64,000 nucleotides of DNA from Polaribacter tangerinus (GCF_038024095.1 NZ_CP150668.1:310001-374000); one strand, 5' to 3'; shown: positions 1 to 8,678, counted from the first letter of the stretch. A program made the numbers and translations. Notes: generated by a model not told the origin, from the letters alone.

Positions 1-439
1 TCATGCTGGTATTTGGCTGCGTGCAAAAATACCTGTATTAGGTATTTATGTTAGACCAGAATTGGTATACACTAATTTAGAAAATGAAATAGTGTACAAA
101 ACTACTGGCAACAGCGCCACGTATTCTTTTCAAAAAATTGATATTCCTGTTCTTTTAGGAAAGAAAATTTTTGGAGTAGGAAATATATTTGTTGGGCCCT
201 CATTTCAATATATTCTAGACTCTGGCTTTAGTTTTAGCGATATTTCTGATGTTGATACAGATAATTTTACCGTTGGTTTACAGTTTGGTGCTGGAATAGA
301 AATTGGTAAAATTGGTGTAGATGTTAGAATGGAAAGAGGCTTTTCTGGTATCGAATCTAGAATTGTTGGAAATACCGGAATTAATAATTTCGACACAAGA
401 GTAAACCAAGTAATTATTGGTCTTTCTTACAAATTATAA
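1..439 (+). CDS. Outer-membrane beta-barrel protein, C-terminal part
   Basis: The reading frame is open from base 2 of the window, so the gene begins upstream and only about 145 C-terminal residues are seen. Alternating hydrophobic and polar residues with many Gly, Phe and Tyr, and a last strand ending in VIIGLSYKL with a near-terminal aromatic residue, fit a small porin-family or PorT-like beta-barrel of the outer membrane. A Met at 62 lies inside the barrel and is not the real start. A strong terminator follows about 40 bases after the stop, so this gene ends its transcription unit. The substrate or partner cannot be read from this fragment. Confidence 0.7.
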   Translation, partial: HAGIWLRAKIPVLGIYVRPELVYTNLENEIVYKTTGNSATYSFQKIDIPVLLGKKIFGVGNIFVGPSFQYILDSGFSFSDISDVDTDNFTVGLQFGAGIEIGKIGVDVRMERGFSGIESRIVGNTGINNFDTRVNQVIIGLSYKL

Positions 440-479
440 AAAATAGTTTTATTGTAAGAACACTCTTAGAATTCATCAC

Positions 480-513
480 AAAAAGACAGTAATTTTAATT
501 GCTGTCTTTTTTT
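480..513 (+). terminator. Rho-independent terminator
   Basis: A 10-bp stem (AAAAAGACAG with CTGTCTTTTT, 480-489 and 502-511) with a 12-base loop runs into T residues. It ends the outer-membrane protein gene. Confidence 0.85.
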
Positions 514-575
514 GTAAATTCTAAAAAATATGTAAAAAAGTAACGTAGCTAATAATAGCTCCATTTTTTCTTTTT

Positions 576-2111
576 ATGAGCGATAAAAAAAACAACCCAA
601 ATATTGATTTTTGCATAAAAACTTTAGAGGATTTATTAGCAAATACCAACCAGCTTTTCGAAATTCCTGAAGCACAAAGAATAGCACTTTTTAAAGTTGC
701 CGGAGAATTATCTAGACCAAACAGAGAAGAATTTCAACGAAGAAGAAAAGACGCAAAAAAAGCAGCAAAGAGAAAACAAATAGAAAGCGACAAACATGCA
801 AGAAAATCAACTGGAATTCGAACTGCAAGAGAAGCTTCTTTTTTTGTTGCTCCAAAACTACTAGGTGCTGCAGAGACTTTAAAAGATACTCCAGAGTTAA
901 CATCGCCAAGAAACTGTTACGTATGTAAAACCGAATACACAAAACTGCATCACTTTTACGACACTATGTGCACAGAATGTGGCGATTTAAATTATGCCAA
1001 ACGATTTCAAACAGCAGATTTAAAAAATCAGGTTGCTGTTATTACAGGATCGAGATTAAAAATAGGATACCACATTACACTTATGTTGTTAAGAGCAGGT
1101 GCTATTGTTATTGCTACTACTAGGTTTCCAGCAGATGCAGCTATTCGTTTTTCTAAAGAAGATGATTATAAAGATTGGAAAGATAGATTGCATATTCATG
1201 GCTTAGATTTAAGACACATACCTAGTGTAGAAATATTTTGCAATTATATAGAACAAAAGTACCATCGACTAGACATTCTTATAAATAATGCTGCACAAAC
1301 AGTTAGAAGACCTTCTGGCTTTTATTTTCATTTAATGGAAAATGAAAAAAAACCAATTAACGAACTTCCAAAGTTAGCACAACCATTGTTAAAAGAACAC
1401 GCACTTTGCTTAGACGAATTGGCAAACTTAAGTATAAACACCTCTAAAACAAGTAAAAACAATATATTACCTGTAACATGGCATGGCCCAGAGCCAGGAA
1501 TTGGATTAAGAAGTTCTGCAGAGTTATCTCAAATTCCGTACAGCTTCGACAACTCATTAAAAACTGCAGAAGTTTTTCCTGAGGGAAAATTAGATGCCGA
1601 TTTACAACAAGTAGATTTACGAAAAACAAACAGTTGGCGCTTAAAGTTGGGAGAAATTGAAACTACAGAAATGGTAGAAGTTCAATTAGTAAATGCCGTG
1701 GCACCTTTTGTACTTTGCAATCGTTTATCACTTTTAATGATGAAAGAAAATACCGGACAAAAACATATTATTAACGTTACGGCTATGGAGGGTAAATTTC
1801 ACAGATTTAAAAAAGAAGACAGGCATCCGCATACAAATATGGCAAAAGCAGCGTTAAATATGCTCACACATACATCTGCAGCAACCTTGGCAAAATCTGG
1901 TATTTATATGAATGCCGTAGATACTGGTTGGGTTACAGATGAAGATCCTGCAGAACTGTCTAAAAAGAAAGTAGAAATTCACGATTTTCAACCTCCTTTA
2001 GATATTGTTGATGGAGCTGCCAGAGTAATGGATCCGTTAATAGACGGAATAAATACTGGTAAGCATTGGTGTGGAAAATTTTTAAAAGATTATTTTCCTA
2101 TAGATTGGTAA
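576..2111 (+). CDS. SDR-family-like protein with N-terminal zinc ribbon, catalytic Tyr absent
   Basis: 511 residues, about twice a normal short-chain dehydrogenase. Residues 1-110 are charged and helical. Four cysteines follow in two CxxC pairs (C114, C117, C132, C135), a probable zinc ribbon. The Rossmann fold begins near 150 with TGSRLKIG (157-164), a variant of TGxxxGxG, and continues with NNAA (237-240), which is typical of SDRs. A non-SDR insertion of about 120 residues lies between 241 and 365. Where SDRs carry YxxxK, this protein has T420-N-M-A-K424, so the catalytic Tyr is replaced, and the usual Ser region reads INVTAMEG. Family membership is clear. Oxidoreductase activity is doubtful, and a nucleotide-binding or non-classical role is possible. 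The gene stands alone between a terminator and a convergent gene. Confidence 0.75.
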   Translation: MSDKKNNPNIDFCIKTLEDLLANTNQLFEIPEAQRIALFKVAGELSRPNREEFQRRRKDAKKAAKRKQIESDKHARKSTGIRTAREASFFVAPKLLGAAETLKDTPELTSPRNCYVCKTEYTKLHHFYDTMCTECGDLNYAKRFQTADLKNQVAVITGSRLKIGYHITLMLLRAGAIVIATTRFPADAAIRFSKEDDYKDWKDRLHIHGLDLRHIPSVEIFCNYIEQKYHRLDILINNAAQTVRRPSGFYFHLMENEKKPINELPKLAQPLLKEHALCLDELANLSINTSKTSKNNILPVTWHGPEPGIGLRSSAELSQIPYSFDNSLKTAEVFPEGKLDADLQQVDLRKTNSWRLKLGEIETTEMVEVQLVNAVAPFVLCNRLSLLMMKENTGQKHIINVTAMEGKFHRFKKEDRHPHTNMAKAALNMLTHTSAATLAKSGIYMNAVDTGWVTDEDPAELSKKKVEIHDFQPPLDIVDGAARVMDPLIDGINTGKHWCGKFLKDYFPIDW

Positions 2112-2136
2112 AAAAAAACTTAAAAAATCATCATCT

Positions 2137-2162
2137 AAAAATAAAAGAAAGGTGTTATTTTT
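2137..2162. terminator. Possible bidirectional terminator between convergent genes
   Basis: AAAAATAA (2137-2144) can pair with TTATTTTT (2155-2162) around a 10-base loop. The stem is A/T only and its right arm overlaps the stop codon of the minus-strand gene, so this is weak. Confidence 0.3.
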
Positions 2163-2853
2163 TTATAGGATTTTTCCAAGAAAACTTCTCAAAGAGTAAC
2201 AACCAATCTTCCGGGAAATCTGCGTAAATAACCATTTTTTTATTGGTAAAAGGATGAATAAAAGTAAGTTTGCCTGCATGAAGAAATAAATTTTTCCAAT
2301 TAAAGTTTTCTTGAAACATTATATTATGATTTTTATCTCCATATTTTGGGTCTCCTAACAAAGGATGACTAATTTTATTAGTATGCACTCTAAGCTGATG
2401 CATTCTTCCTGTTTTTGGATGCATTTCTACCAAACTATATCTAGAAGATTCATAGGGTTTAACAGGAATATTTAAGATAATATTTTCTAGTGTTTTTAAA
2501 GTTGTGAATGCCTCTTTATGCACATTTGCATCTTTCCCTTTTACAGGAGAATCAATTTGCTTTTCTGTTGGCGAAAAACCCCTTACTACACCATAATACA
2601 CTTTTTGTATAGTTTGATTTGTAAATAATTCTTGAAATTTAGAAACATTCTTTTTGTCTTTTGCTAAAAGTATAATACCCGATGTTTTTCTATCTAAACG
2701 ATGAACTGGAAACACTTTTATTCCTTTCTCTTCAAATATAAACTGTAATAAAGATTGTTCTTCAGCAACATTTCTAGAGTGGTATGCATGATGTACCAAC
2801 ATGTTATTAGGCTTATTAACACATATAAAATAATCATCTTCAAAAATAGTCAT
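2155..2853 (-). CDS. RluA-family pseudouridine synthase, TruC-like
   Basis: 232 residues. It isomerises a uridine to pseudouridine in tRNA or rRNA. The family motif HRLDRKTSG is at 51-59 with the catalytic Asp at D54, and the later GRMHQLRVH motif is present near residue 150. There is no N-terminal S4 domain; the protein starts directly with the catalytic core (DDYFICVNKPNNMLVHH). This short, S4-less form is typical of TruC (tRNA U65), but target specificity cannot be proven from sequence. A -7 promoter element lies about 20 bases before the ATG. Confidence 0.88.
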   Translation of the reverse strand: MTIFEDDYFICVNKPNNMLVHHAYHSRNVAEEQSLLQFIFEEKGIKVFPVHRLDRKTSGIILLAKDKKNVSKFQELFTNQTIQKVYYGVVRGFSPTEKQIDSPVKGKDANVHKEAFTTLKTLENIILNIPVKPYESSRYSLVEMHPKTGRMHQLRVHTNKISHPLLGDPKYGDKNHNIMFQENFNWKNLFLHAGKLTFIHPFTNKKMVIYADFPEDWLLLFEKFSWKNPIKK

Positions 2854-2874
2854 ATCTATAAATTATTATCTTTT

Positions 2875-2882
2875 CAAAAGTA
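2875..2882 (-). promoter_or_regulatory. -7 promoter element of the pseudouridine synthase
   Basis: On the minus strand this reads TACTTTTG, an exact match to the Bacteroidota -7 consensus TAnnTTTG, 21 bases before the ATG. No clear -33 TTG is seen. Confidence 0.45.
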
Positions 2883-2939
2883 CTGTAAACACATTAAAAA
2901 AGTAATGATAATTTTCAATTTTCGATAAAAGAGGCATTA

Positions 2940-2980
2940 TGTATAAAAAACAACTTTTCGTGTACAAAAAAACAACTTTT
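2940..2980. repeat. Imperfect tandem repeat, two copies of about 20 bases
   Basis: TGTATAAAAAACAACTTTT (2940-2958) is followed, after CG, by TGTACAAAAAAACAACTTTT (2961-2980). The copies differ by one substitution and one A. It lies in intergenic sequence between the pseudouridine synthase and the hairpin region; no function is evident. Confidence 0.7.
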
Positions 2981-3028
2981 GTCCTTAGTTAAAGTTTTAG
3001 AAATGAATTAAGTATTATTTTTGAACCA

Positions 3029-3168
3029 TATTAGGGATGATACGAGAGTATCGATAAAACTCGAGACTTTACCGCCTGGTAAAGTCGAGAGTTTTTGATA
3101 AAATTGACAAACAAGCAAAACTAAAACCCCCAATTTTTTAGTTTTCTGTTTGTCAATTTTTATTTTAC
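3029..3168 (+). ncRNA. Candidate structured small RNA (hairpin array)
   Basis: A rightward -7 box TATTTTTG (3016-3023) would place transcription start near 3029. The predicted RNA contains a short stem GATAC/GTATC closed by a GAGA (GNRA) tetraloop (3039-3052). A long imperfect hairpin follows (3049-3100; paired blocks of 4, 7 and 9 bp, loop GCCT), sharing the TATC with the first stem so that the two compete. The last hairpin (3100-3160; blocks of 13 and 10 bp) has a C-rich loop and is followed by TTTTTATTTT, like an intrinsic terminator. The structure is seen; transcription and function are inference. Alternatives are a mobile-element remnant or REP-like repeat. Confidence 0.4.
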
Positions 3169-3244
3169 ATAAAAAGTGCTTTTCTTTACCTAAACCAAAT
3201 ATTACTACCACAATAAAAATTGTCATAATACATAATTTACAACA

Positions 3245-3276
3245 AAAAAGAGTAGTAAATACTTACTACTCTTTTT
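3245..3276. terminator. Bidirectional terminator downstream of ychF
   Basis: A perfect 14-bp stem, AAAAAGAGTAGTAA (3245-3258) with TTACTACTCTTTTT (3263-3276), closed by ATAC. Read leftwards it ends ychF. Confidence 0.9.
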
Positions 3277-3298
3277 AAAAATTTATTAGTGTAATTAT

Positions 3299-4390
3299 TT
3301 ACACATTAAAACGGAAGTGCATTACATCTCCATCTTTAACAACATATTCTTTACCTTCAATTCTCATTTTTCCTGCCTCTTTAACTTTAGCCTCAGAGCC
3401 ATATGCAACATAATCTTCATAAGCTATTGTTTCTGCACGAATAAAACCTTTTTCAAAATCTGTATGAATTACTCCAGCGGCTTGTGGTGCAGTAGCACCG
3501 ATAGGAATTGTCCAAGCACGAACCTCTTTTACACCTGCTGTAAAATAAGTTTGTAAATTTAATAATTTGTAAGCAGAACGAACTAATCTAGACACTCCTG
3601 CTTCTTCTAAACCAATATCGGCTAAAAACATTTGACGCTCTTCATAATCATCTAACTCGGTAATATCTGCCTCTGTACCCACCGCTAATACTATAACTTC
3701 TGCATTTTCATCTTTAACAGCTTCTTTTACTCTCTCTACATATTCGTTTCCAGAAACTGCCGATTTTTCATCAACATTACACACATACAATACTGGCTTT
3801 GCCGTTATAAATTGTAACGATTTAACAAAATCTATTTCTTTTTCGGAAAACTCTAAAGCTCTTACAGATACGCCTTGTAATAAAGTTTCCTCTATTCTTA
3901 ACAAAACAACTAATTCTGCTTGTGCCTCTTTATTACCAGTTTTTGCAGTTCTTTTTACACGTTCCAATCTTTTTTGAACCGTTTCTAAGTCTTTTAACTG
4001 TAACTCAATATCTATAGTTTCTTTATCTCTTACAGGATCTATTGAGCTATCTACATGCACAATATTATCATTGTCGAAACATCTTACAACATGCAAAATA
4101 GCATCAGTTTCTCTAATATTGGCTAAAAATTGGTTTCCCAAACCTTCTCCTTTACTTGCTCCTTTTACCAAACCTGCAATATCAACAATTTCTACTGTAG
4201 CTGGTAAAACACGTTCTGGGTTTACCAACTCTTCTAGCTTTTCTATTCTCTTATCTGGTACATTTACAACTCCTAAATTTGGTTCTATCGTACAAAAAGG
4301 AAAGTTTGCACTTTGTGCTTTTGCATTTGATAAACAATTAAATAAAGTTGATTTTCCAACGTTTGGCAATCCTACAATTCCGGCTTTCAT
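3299..4390 (-). CDS. ychF: Redox-regulated ATPase YchF (Obg-family P-loop protein)
   Basis: 363 residues, the normal family length. The G1 motif GLPNVGKS is at 7-14. YchF is unusual among Obg-like GTPases in preferring ATP because NKxD is replaced by NxxE, and the sequence CNVDEK near residue 207 shows this. The C-terminal TGS domain ends with [12 protein letters not shown], the typical YchF ending. It is known as a ribosome-associated ATPase linked to oxidative stress. The gene is monocistronic: its own -7 box lies upstream and a strong terminator follows. Confidence 0.97.
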   Translation of the reverse strand: MKAGIVGLPNVGKSTLFNCLSNAKAQSANFPFCTIEPNLGVVNVPDKRIEKLEELVNPERVLPATVEIVDIAGLVKGASKGEGLGNQFLANIRETDAILHVVRCFDNDNIVHVDSSIDPVRDKETIDIELQLKDLETVQKRLERVKRTAKTGNKEAQAELVVLLRIEETLLQGVSVRALEFSEKEIDFVKSLQFITAKPVLYVCNVDEKSAVSGNEYVERVKEAVKDENAEVIVLAVGTEADITELDDYEERQMFLADIGLEEAGVSRLVRSAYKLLNLQTYFTAGVKEVRAWTIPIGATAPQAAGVIHTDFEKGFIRAETIAYEDYVAYGSEAKVKEAGKMRIEGKEYVVKDGDVMHFRFNV

Positions 4391-4462
4391 ATATTTACAT
4401 GTTTTCTAAAAAAGAAAATAATTAAAGTTATTTATGTTAAATTCTCTAAAATTTTAAGAATG

Positions 4463-4470
4463 CAAAGATA
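4463..4470 (-). promoter_or_regulatory. -7 promoter element of ychF
   Basis: On the minus strand it reads TATCTTTG (consensus TAnnTTTG), 72 bases before the ychF ATG. No good -33 TTG is seen at the expected spacing. Confidence 0.45.
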
Positions 4471-4518
4471 ATACTTTGTTAAAATTAAATTGCTTTTTAT
4501 TTCATTTAATAGAATTAG

Positions 4519-4535
4519 ATATCTTAACAAGATAT
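4519..4535. repeat. Short perfect inverted repeat upstream of the 4550 gene
   Basis: ATATCTT (4519-4525) and AAGATAT (4529-4535) flank AAC. It lies 14 bases before the start codon, where a repressor site or 5'-UTR hairpin would sit. Confidence 0.4.
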
Positions 4536-4549
4536 AAGTGTAAAATATT

Positions 4550-6049
4550 ATGAAAAGAAAAATTATTACTCTCTTTATAATCTACTTTCATTGTAGCATT
4601 TTATCTCAAGAAATAACAGGAAAAATAATTGATTTTTTATCGAATGAAGCTCTTTCTGATGTTGCTATAAGTACCAATATAAATACAGGAACCGTTTCAG
4701 ATAAAAACGGTAAGTTTATTATCTCTGTTAAAAATGTAAGTTCCCTAACTTTTTCAAAATTAGGATTTGAACCTACTACTATTTCTATTAAAAACTTAGA
4801 AAAATTAAATTACACAATCGCTCTTAAAGAAGCTGTTACTTTACTCGATGAAATTGCTCTTTCTCTACCAAAAATATCATTAGATTCCTTGTTGATGAAA
4901 ACAACGAGGAGCATGAAAAAAAATCATATACTATCTCCCTTAAAAAATAGTTTCTTATGGAATACTGCCGAAAGGTTTAATTTTAAAAACCCAAAAATAA
5001 CTTTAAAACATAGTTCACTTTTTAAAGGAAAAATAAAAAAACATGCAAAAAACACTTTAGATGAGTTTGCTGATAACATTGAAAAAGGAAAATTTAACAT
5101 TCTACATAGTTATTCGGGCATTGTAGAGCATATAAATTCTACATCAAAAAAGGACAATAAAAAATTTTTATCTACAAAGCCAGATAGTTTGATTGGCTAC
5201 AAACCTGAAATAAATAACACACCTTTTTCTTTAGAAACACAACGAAAAGAGTTAACAAAACTAATTTTAAAATTTTTAGACACTAATAAAACCTATAAAG
5301 TTAAATCTGGCTTATTTAAAATTGAAGATTCTGTTTCATTAAAAAAAACGACTCAGCATAAAAATTCATTAACCAATAATACTTTTAACTCATTTAAAAT
5401 TTTAGATTACTTGTCGGAAGCTAATAAAATTGGATTATTTTATACTAAAGAAGATGAAAATAATTTCATGAATCCAAAATATTACAAATTTAAGCTTTTA
5501 CAGAATGAGTTTTTAAAATCGGGTAACAGTTATGTTGTAGAATTTAAACCAAAAAAATCAAGCGCAAAACATCAAGGTAAAATCTATATAAATCCGAAAG
5601 ATTTTGGAATCACGAAAGTTGAATATCAATATGCCAAAGGCAAAAAAGGAGAATATTTAAATTTGAAACTGTTACTAGGAGTAAAACATGCCAAACGTAC
5701 TAACTTTGGGAAAATCATTTATGAAAAAAATATGAATAATAACTATTATTTAGCCTATTGGAAAGATTCTGTAGAAAGTTACACCTATGCCAATAGACCC
5801 TTTAAATTCATAGAAAATTCAGAGAAAAAAAATAAACTAAAAATAGCTATAAAGTTTGAAGCTGTTGTATCTGAAATTAACGAGATATATTTTTACGATG
5901 TTAGCTTAAAAAAAGAACACAAATTTTTATCATCAGTAGATAAAGATTTCTTTTTAAAAAAAATATCCTATTCCAACAACAGAGAAATGCTTAAAAAATT
6001 AGAAAAAGAACAAGAAAAACTAGTACATTTTTTAAAGAATAAGGAATAA
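4550..6049 (+). CDS. Secreted protein with carboxypeptidase-regulatory-like N-terminal domain
   Basis: 499 residues. A signal peptide (charged start MKRK, hydrophobic core to about 18, cleavage near SQ) is followed by EITGKIIDFLSNEALSDV, the start of a CarboxypepD_reg-like beta-sandwich (about 20-95), as found at the N-terminus of TonB-dependent receptors and many Bacteroidota surface proteins. The remaining 400 residues are Lys- and Asn-rich and contain no TonB plug or barrel signature, so this is not a receptor. Related proteins are usually annotated only as carboxypeptidase-like regulatory domain proteins. It is probably periplasmic or outer-membrane associated; the role is unknown. A convergent terminator separates it from the ferredoxin gene. 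Confidence 0.75.
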   Translation: MKRKIITLFIIYFHCSILSQEITGKIIDFLSNEALSDVAISTNINTGTVSDKNGKFIISVKNVSSLTFSKLGFEPTTISIKNLEKLNYTIALKEAVTLLDEIALSLPKISLDSLLMKTTRSMKKNHILSPLKNSFLWNTAERFNFKNPKITLKHSSLFKGKIKKHAKNTLDEFADNIEKGKFNILHSYSGIVEHINSTSKKDNKKFLSTKPDSLIGYKPEINNTPFSLETQRKELTKLILKFLDTNKTYKVKSGLFKIEDSVSLKKTTQHKNSLTNNTFNSFKILDYLSEANKIGLFYTKEDENNFMNPKYYKFKLLQNEFLKSGNSYVVEFKPKKSSAKHQGKIYINPKDFGITKVEYQYAKGKKGEYLNLKLLLGVKHAKRTNFGKIIYEKNMNNNYYLAYWKDSVESYTYANRPFKFIENSEKKNKLKIAIKFEAVVSEINEIYFYDVSLKKEHKFLSSVDKDFFLKKISYSNNREMLKKLEKEQEKLVHFLKNKE

Positions 6050-6050
6050 A

Positions 6051-6078
6051 AAAAATTCTAAGTAACCTTAGAATTTTT
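6051..6078. terminator. Bidirectional terminator
   Basis: A 12-bp stem AAAAATTCTAAG (6051-6062) with CTTAGAATTTTT (6067-6078), loop TAAC, lies between convergent genes and serves both. Confidence 0.9.
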
Positions 6079-6105
6079 ATTAGACTGTATTTAAAAGCTA
6101 TAAAA

Positions 6106-6456
6106 TTAACTGTTGTGCATAAATTTTTGTTTCGCTAATAGTTCATCATCAGTTTCTACATTGTCATCATCTGGCACACAACAATCTACAGGGCATACAG
6201 CTGCACATTGTGGCTCGTCATGAAACCCTTTACACTCTGTACATTTGTCTGCCACAATATAATAAATTTCGTCAGATATAGGTTCTTGATCTTCATCTGC
6301 ATTTGCAGATTTACCATTTGGCAACACTATATTTCCTTTCAAATCTGTGCCATCGGCATATTTCCAATCGTCTGCTCCTTCATAAATTGCTGTGTTAGGA
6401 CACTCAGGTTCACATGCGCCACAATTTATACATTCATCTGTTATTATAATTGCCAT
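6106..6456 (-). CDS. 2[4Fe-4S] ferredoxin
   Basis: 116 residues from the ATG at 6456. An upstream in-frame Met at 6519 is rejected because it would place this gene's promoter inside the coding region and add a non-conserved leader. Cluster I ligands are C9, C12, C15 and C19 ([12 protein letters not shown]). Cluster II ligands are C72, C75, C84 and C88 (CTEC plus eight residues then CAAVCP), with extra cysteines C92 and C93. The widened second motif and the acidic insert at 25-65 resemble the YfhL/Bacteroidota dicluster ferredoxins. It is a cytoplasmic electron carrier; the partner is unknown. It is transcribed divergently from the acyl-CoA reductase and serine genes through overlapping promoters. 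Confidence 0.93.
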   Translation of the reverse strand: MAIIITDECINCGACEPECPNTAIYEGADDWKYADGTDLKGNIVLPNGKSANADEDQEPISDEIYYIVADKCTECKGFHDEPQCAAVCPVDCCVPDDDNVETDDELLAKQKFMHNS

Positions 6457-6475
6457 AATTTTCTTTTCTGTTTTG

Positions 6476-6519
6476 TACCTTTGCAGTTGCAAAAATAACG
6501 CAAAAAAAGTTACATCCAA
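6476..6519. promoter_or_regulatory. Overlapping divergent promoters: ferredoxin (-) and acyl-CoA reductase (+)
   Basis: Minus strand: TTG (6519-6517), a 19-base spacer, then TATTTTTG (6497-6490), a full match to the Bacteroidota promoter, placing the ferredoxin transcript start near 6485. Plus strand: TACCTTTG (6476-6483), with start near 6488 and a weak -33. The two -7 boxes are six bases apart, and the dyad TTTGCA-GT-TGCAAA (6480-6493) lies across them. Each polymerase would cover the other's start. Confidence 0.6.
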
Positions 6520-6524
6520 AATAA

Positions 6525-7586
6525 ATGAATAGTATTCAAGATAGAATTTCCGCTTTTAACAAATTAGGTCTTTTTCTGAGTCAGTTTTCTACTACTAAAA
6601 TTGCTCAAAAAGAAAACATTGCTCATAATTCTCTTTTTTTTGATGGATTTAAACACCAAATTAAACTGGCAGAAGAACATAACTCTTGGTTTACAAAAAA
6701 CAATATTTTATACGCATTAGAAAGTTGGTCTGAAGCACTTAATAGCACTAATTTAGAAAAATGGCTTTCAAAAAACACTGTTTTAAACAGCAGCAACAAA
6801 ACAGTGGCTATTGTAATGGCAGGAAATATTCCGTTAGTTGGCTTTCATGATTTTTTATCGGTGCTAATTTCTGGTCATTCTGTACTCGTAAAACAGTCAT
6901 CAAACGACAAACATTTACTTCCCTTTTTAGCAAAATATTTAGAATATGTAGAGGATAGTTTTAAAGGCAAAATAACATTTACAGAAAAAAAGTTAGAAAA
7001 TTTTGACGCAGTAATAGCAACCGGTAGTAATAATACCGCTCGTTACTTTGATTATTATTTTAAAAATAAACCGAACATCATTAGAAAAAGCAGAAATTCC
7101 GTTGCCGTTATTACGGGCAAAGAAACTGAAGAAGATATGAAAAAATTAGCTTCAGATATTTTTACCTATTTCGGCTTAGGATGTAGGTCTGTTTCTAAAC
7201 TTTATGTTCCTAAAAACTACAATTTCGATCTTTTCTTCAAGGGCATGTTTGTACAAAAAGATATTATAAATAATGCCAAATACGCAAATAATTATGATTA
7301 CAACAAAGCCGTTTATTTAATGAGCGAATATGACTTGCTAGAAAACGGTTTTTTAATGATTAAAGAAGATGAAAGTTACGCCTCTCCTATTGCCACAATA
7401 TTTTATGAATATTACGATAATGAGATCGATTTAAAAATAAAATTACATCAAGACAAAGAAAAGATACAATGTATTGTTTCTAAAGAATTTATAGAAAATG
7501 AAATCGCTTTTGGGGAAACTCAAAAACCCAAACTTTGGGAGTATGCAGACGGAATAAACACCTTAACATTCTTATCTAACATATAA
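6525..7586 (+). CDS. LuxC-like acyl-CoA reductase
   Basis: 353 residues. It belongs to the LuxC/aldehyde-dehydrogenase superfamily, which reduces acyl-CoA or acyl-protein thioesters to aldehydes with NAD(P)H. The nucleotide-binding part shows [17 protein letters not shown] (94-110) and [11 protein letters not shown] (165-175). The candidate catalytic Cys is C220 in GLGCRSVS. No lux partner genes are present, so light production is not suggested. It sits 27 bases before serC and is likely cotranscribed with it. In flavobacterial genomes this gene commonly precedes serC, as far as I recall, but the physiological substrate is not known to me. Confidence 0.8.
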   Translation: MNSIQDRISAFNKLGLFLSQFSTTKIAQKENIAHNSLFFDGFKHQIKLAEEHNSWFTKNNILYALESWSEALNSTNLEKWLSKNTVLNSSNKTVAIVMAGNIPLVGFHDFLSVLISGHSVLVKQSSNDKHLLPFLAKYLEYVEDSFKGKITFTEKKLENFDAVIATGSNNTARYFDYYFKNKPNIIRKSRNSVAVITGKETEEDMKKLASDIFTYFGLGCRSVSKLYVPKNYNFDLFFKGMFVQKDIINNAKYANNYDYNKAVYLMSEYDLLENGFLMIKEDESYASPIATIFYEYYDNEIDLKIKLHQDKEKIQCIVSKEFIENEIAFGETQKPKLWEYADGINTLTFLSNI

Positions 7587-7613
7587 CTTCCAATATTATA
7601 AAAACTTTAAAAA

Positions 7614-8678
7614 ATGAAAAAACATAATTTTAGCGCAGGACCATGTATTTTGCCCGAAGAAGTTTTAATAAAAGCATCTGAAGCAGTTATAAACTTTAAT
7701 AATGATAATTTATCTTTATTAGAAATATCTCACAGAAGCAAGCCTTTTGTAGCTGTTATGGAAAAAGCCCGCTCTCTTGCTTTAGAACTTTTAGGACTTG
7801 AAAATAAAGGATACAGAGCACTTTTTTTACAAGGCGGTGCAAGCTTAGAATTTTTAATGGTTGCATATAATTTGCTCCATAAAAAAGCCGCTTATTTAAA
7901 TACCGGAACCTGGTCGGACAAAGCTATAAAAGAAGCTTCTTCTTTTGGCGAAGTAGTAGAAGTTGCTTCATCTAAAGATAAAGGATTTAGCTATATTCCT
8001 AAAAACTATCAAATCCCAGAAGACGCCGATTATTTTCATTGTACCAGTAACAATACCGTGGCAGGAACGCAAATAAAAACTTTTCCTGACACTAAAGTTC
8101 CGTTAGTGTGTGATATGAGTTCCGATATTTTTTCTCGTCAATTAGATTTTGAAAAATTCGATTTAATTTATGCAGGAGCACAAAAAAATATGGGTCCTGC
8201 AGGAACTACACTTATCATTATAAAAGAAAGTATTTTAGGAAAAGTCGAAAGACATATTCCTTCTATGCTAAACTACAAAACTCATATAGAAAAAGATAGC
8301 ATGTTTAATACACCTGCTGTTTTCCCTGTGTATGTTTCTATGCTAACCATGCAATGGCTAAAAGATTTAGGAGGAATTTCGTTCATTGAAAAAGTTAATG
8401 ATAAAAAAGCGACTCTACTTTACTCTGAAATAGATAGAAATTCTCTTTTTAACGGAATTGTTGCTAAAGAAGACAGAAGTACTATGAATGCAACTTTTAA
8501 CTTGGTAGATGAGTCTTACAAAGATAAGTTTGATTCGATGTGCGTCGCAGCTGGTATTAGTGGTATTAATGGTCATAGAAGTGTTGGTGGCTATAGAGCT
8601 AGTATGTATAATGCATTGCCATTATACAGCGTACAAGCATTAGTAGATGTTATGCAAGAATTAGAAAGAAGTGTATAA
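7614..8678 (+). CDS. serC: 3-phosphoserine aminotransferase
   Basis: 354 residues, the usual length. It converts 3-phosphohydroxypyruvate and glutamate to phosphoserine, the second step of serine synthesis; the same enzyme type serves pyridoxal phosphate synthesis. The start KKHNFSAGPCILPEEV is the family signature, and the PLP-binding lysine is K191 in AGAQKNMGPAG. HRSVGGYRASMYNALP near the C-terminus holds phosphate-binding residues. serA follows 82 bases later, so the pathway's first two steps are adjacent. No terminator separates them, only an inverted repeat. Confidence 0.97.
   Translation: MKKHNFSAGPCILPEEVLIKASEAVINFNNDNLSLLEISHRSKPFVAVMEKARSLALELLGLENKGYRALFLQGGASLEFLMVAYNLLHKKAAYLNTGTWSDKAIKEASSFGEVVEVASSKDKGFSYIPKNYQIPEDADYFHCTSNNTVAGTQIKTFPDTKVPLVCDMSSDIFSRQLDFEKFDLIYAGAQKNMGPAGTTLIIIKESILGKVERHIPSMLNYKTHIEKDSMFNTPAVFPVYVSMLTMQWLKDLGGISFIEKVNDKKATLLYSEIDRNSLFNGIVAKEDRSTMNATFNLVDESYKDKFDSMCVAAGISGINGHRSVGGYRASMYNALPLYSVQALVDVMQELERSV

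Larger units (their letters stand above)
2854..3298. other. Gene-free stretch of about 445 bases with repeats and hairpins
   Basis: No convincing protein gene is seen here. From left to right it holds the promoter of the pseudouridine synthase (2875-2882), a 20-base near-duplicate (2940-2980), a -7 box facing right (3016-3023), three consecutive inverted repeats (3039-3160) and the terminator of ychF (3245-3276). A 72-codon minus-strand frame (3008-3226) runs straight through the hairpins and looks like chance. The stretch 3161-3244 shows nothing I can interpret. Confidence 0.7.

Noticed and set aside
3008-3226. 72-codon minus-strand open frame in the hairpin region
   Set aside because: It runs through all three inverted repeats, resembles no protein, has Lys/Leu-rich random composition, and has no promoter in the right place.
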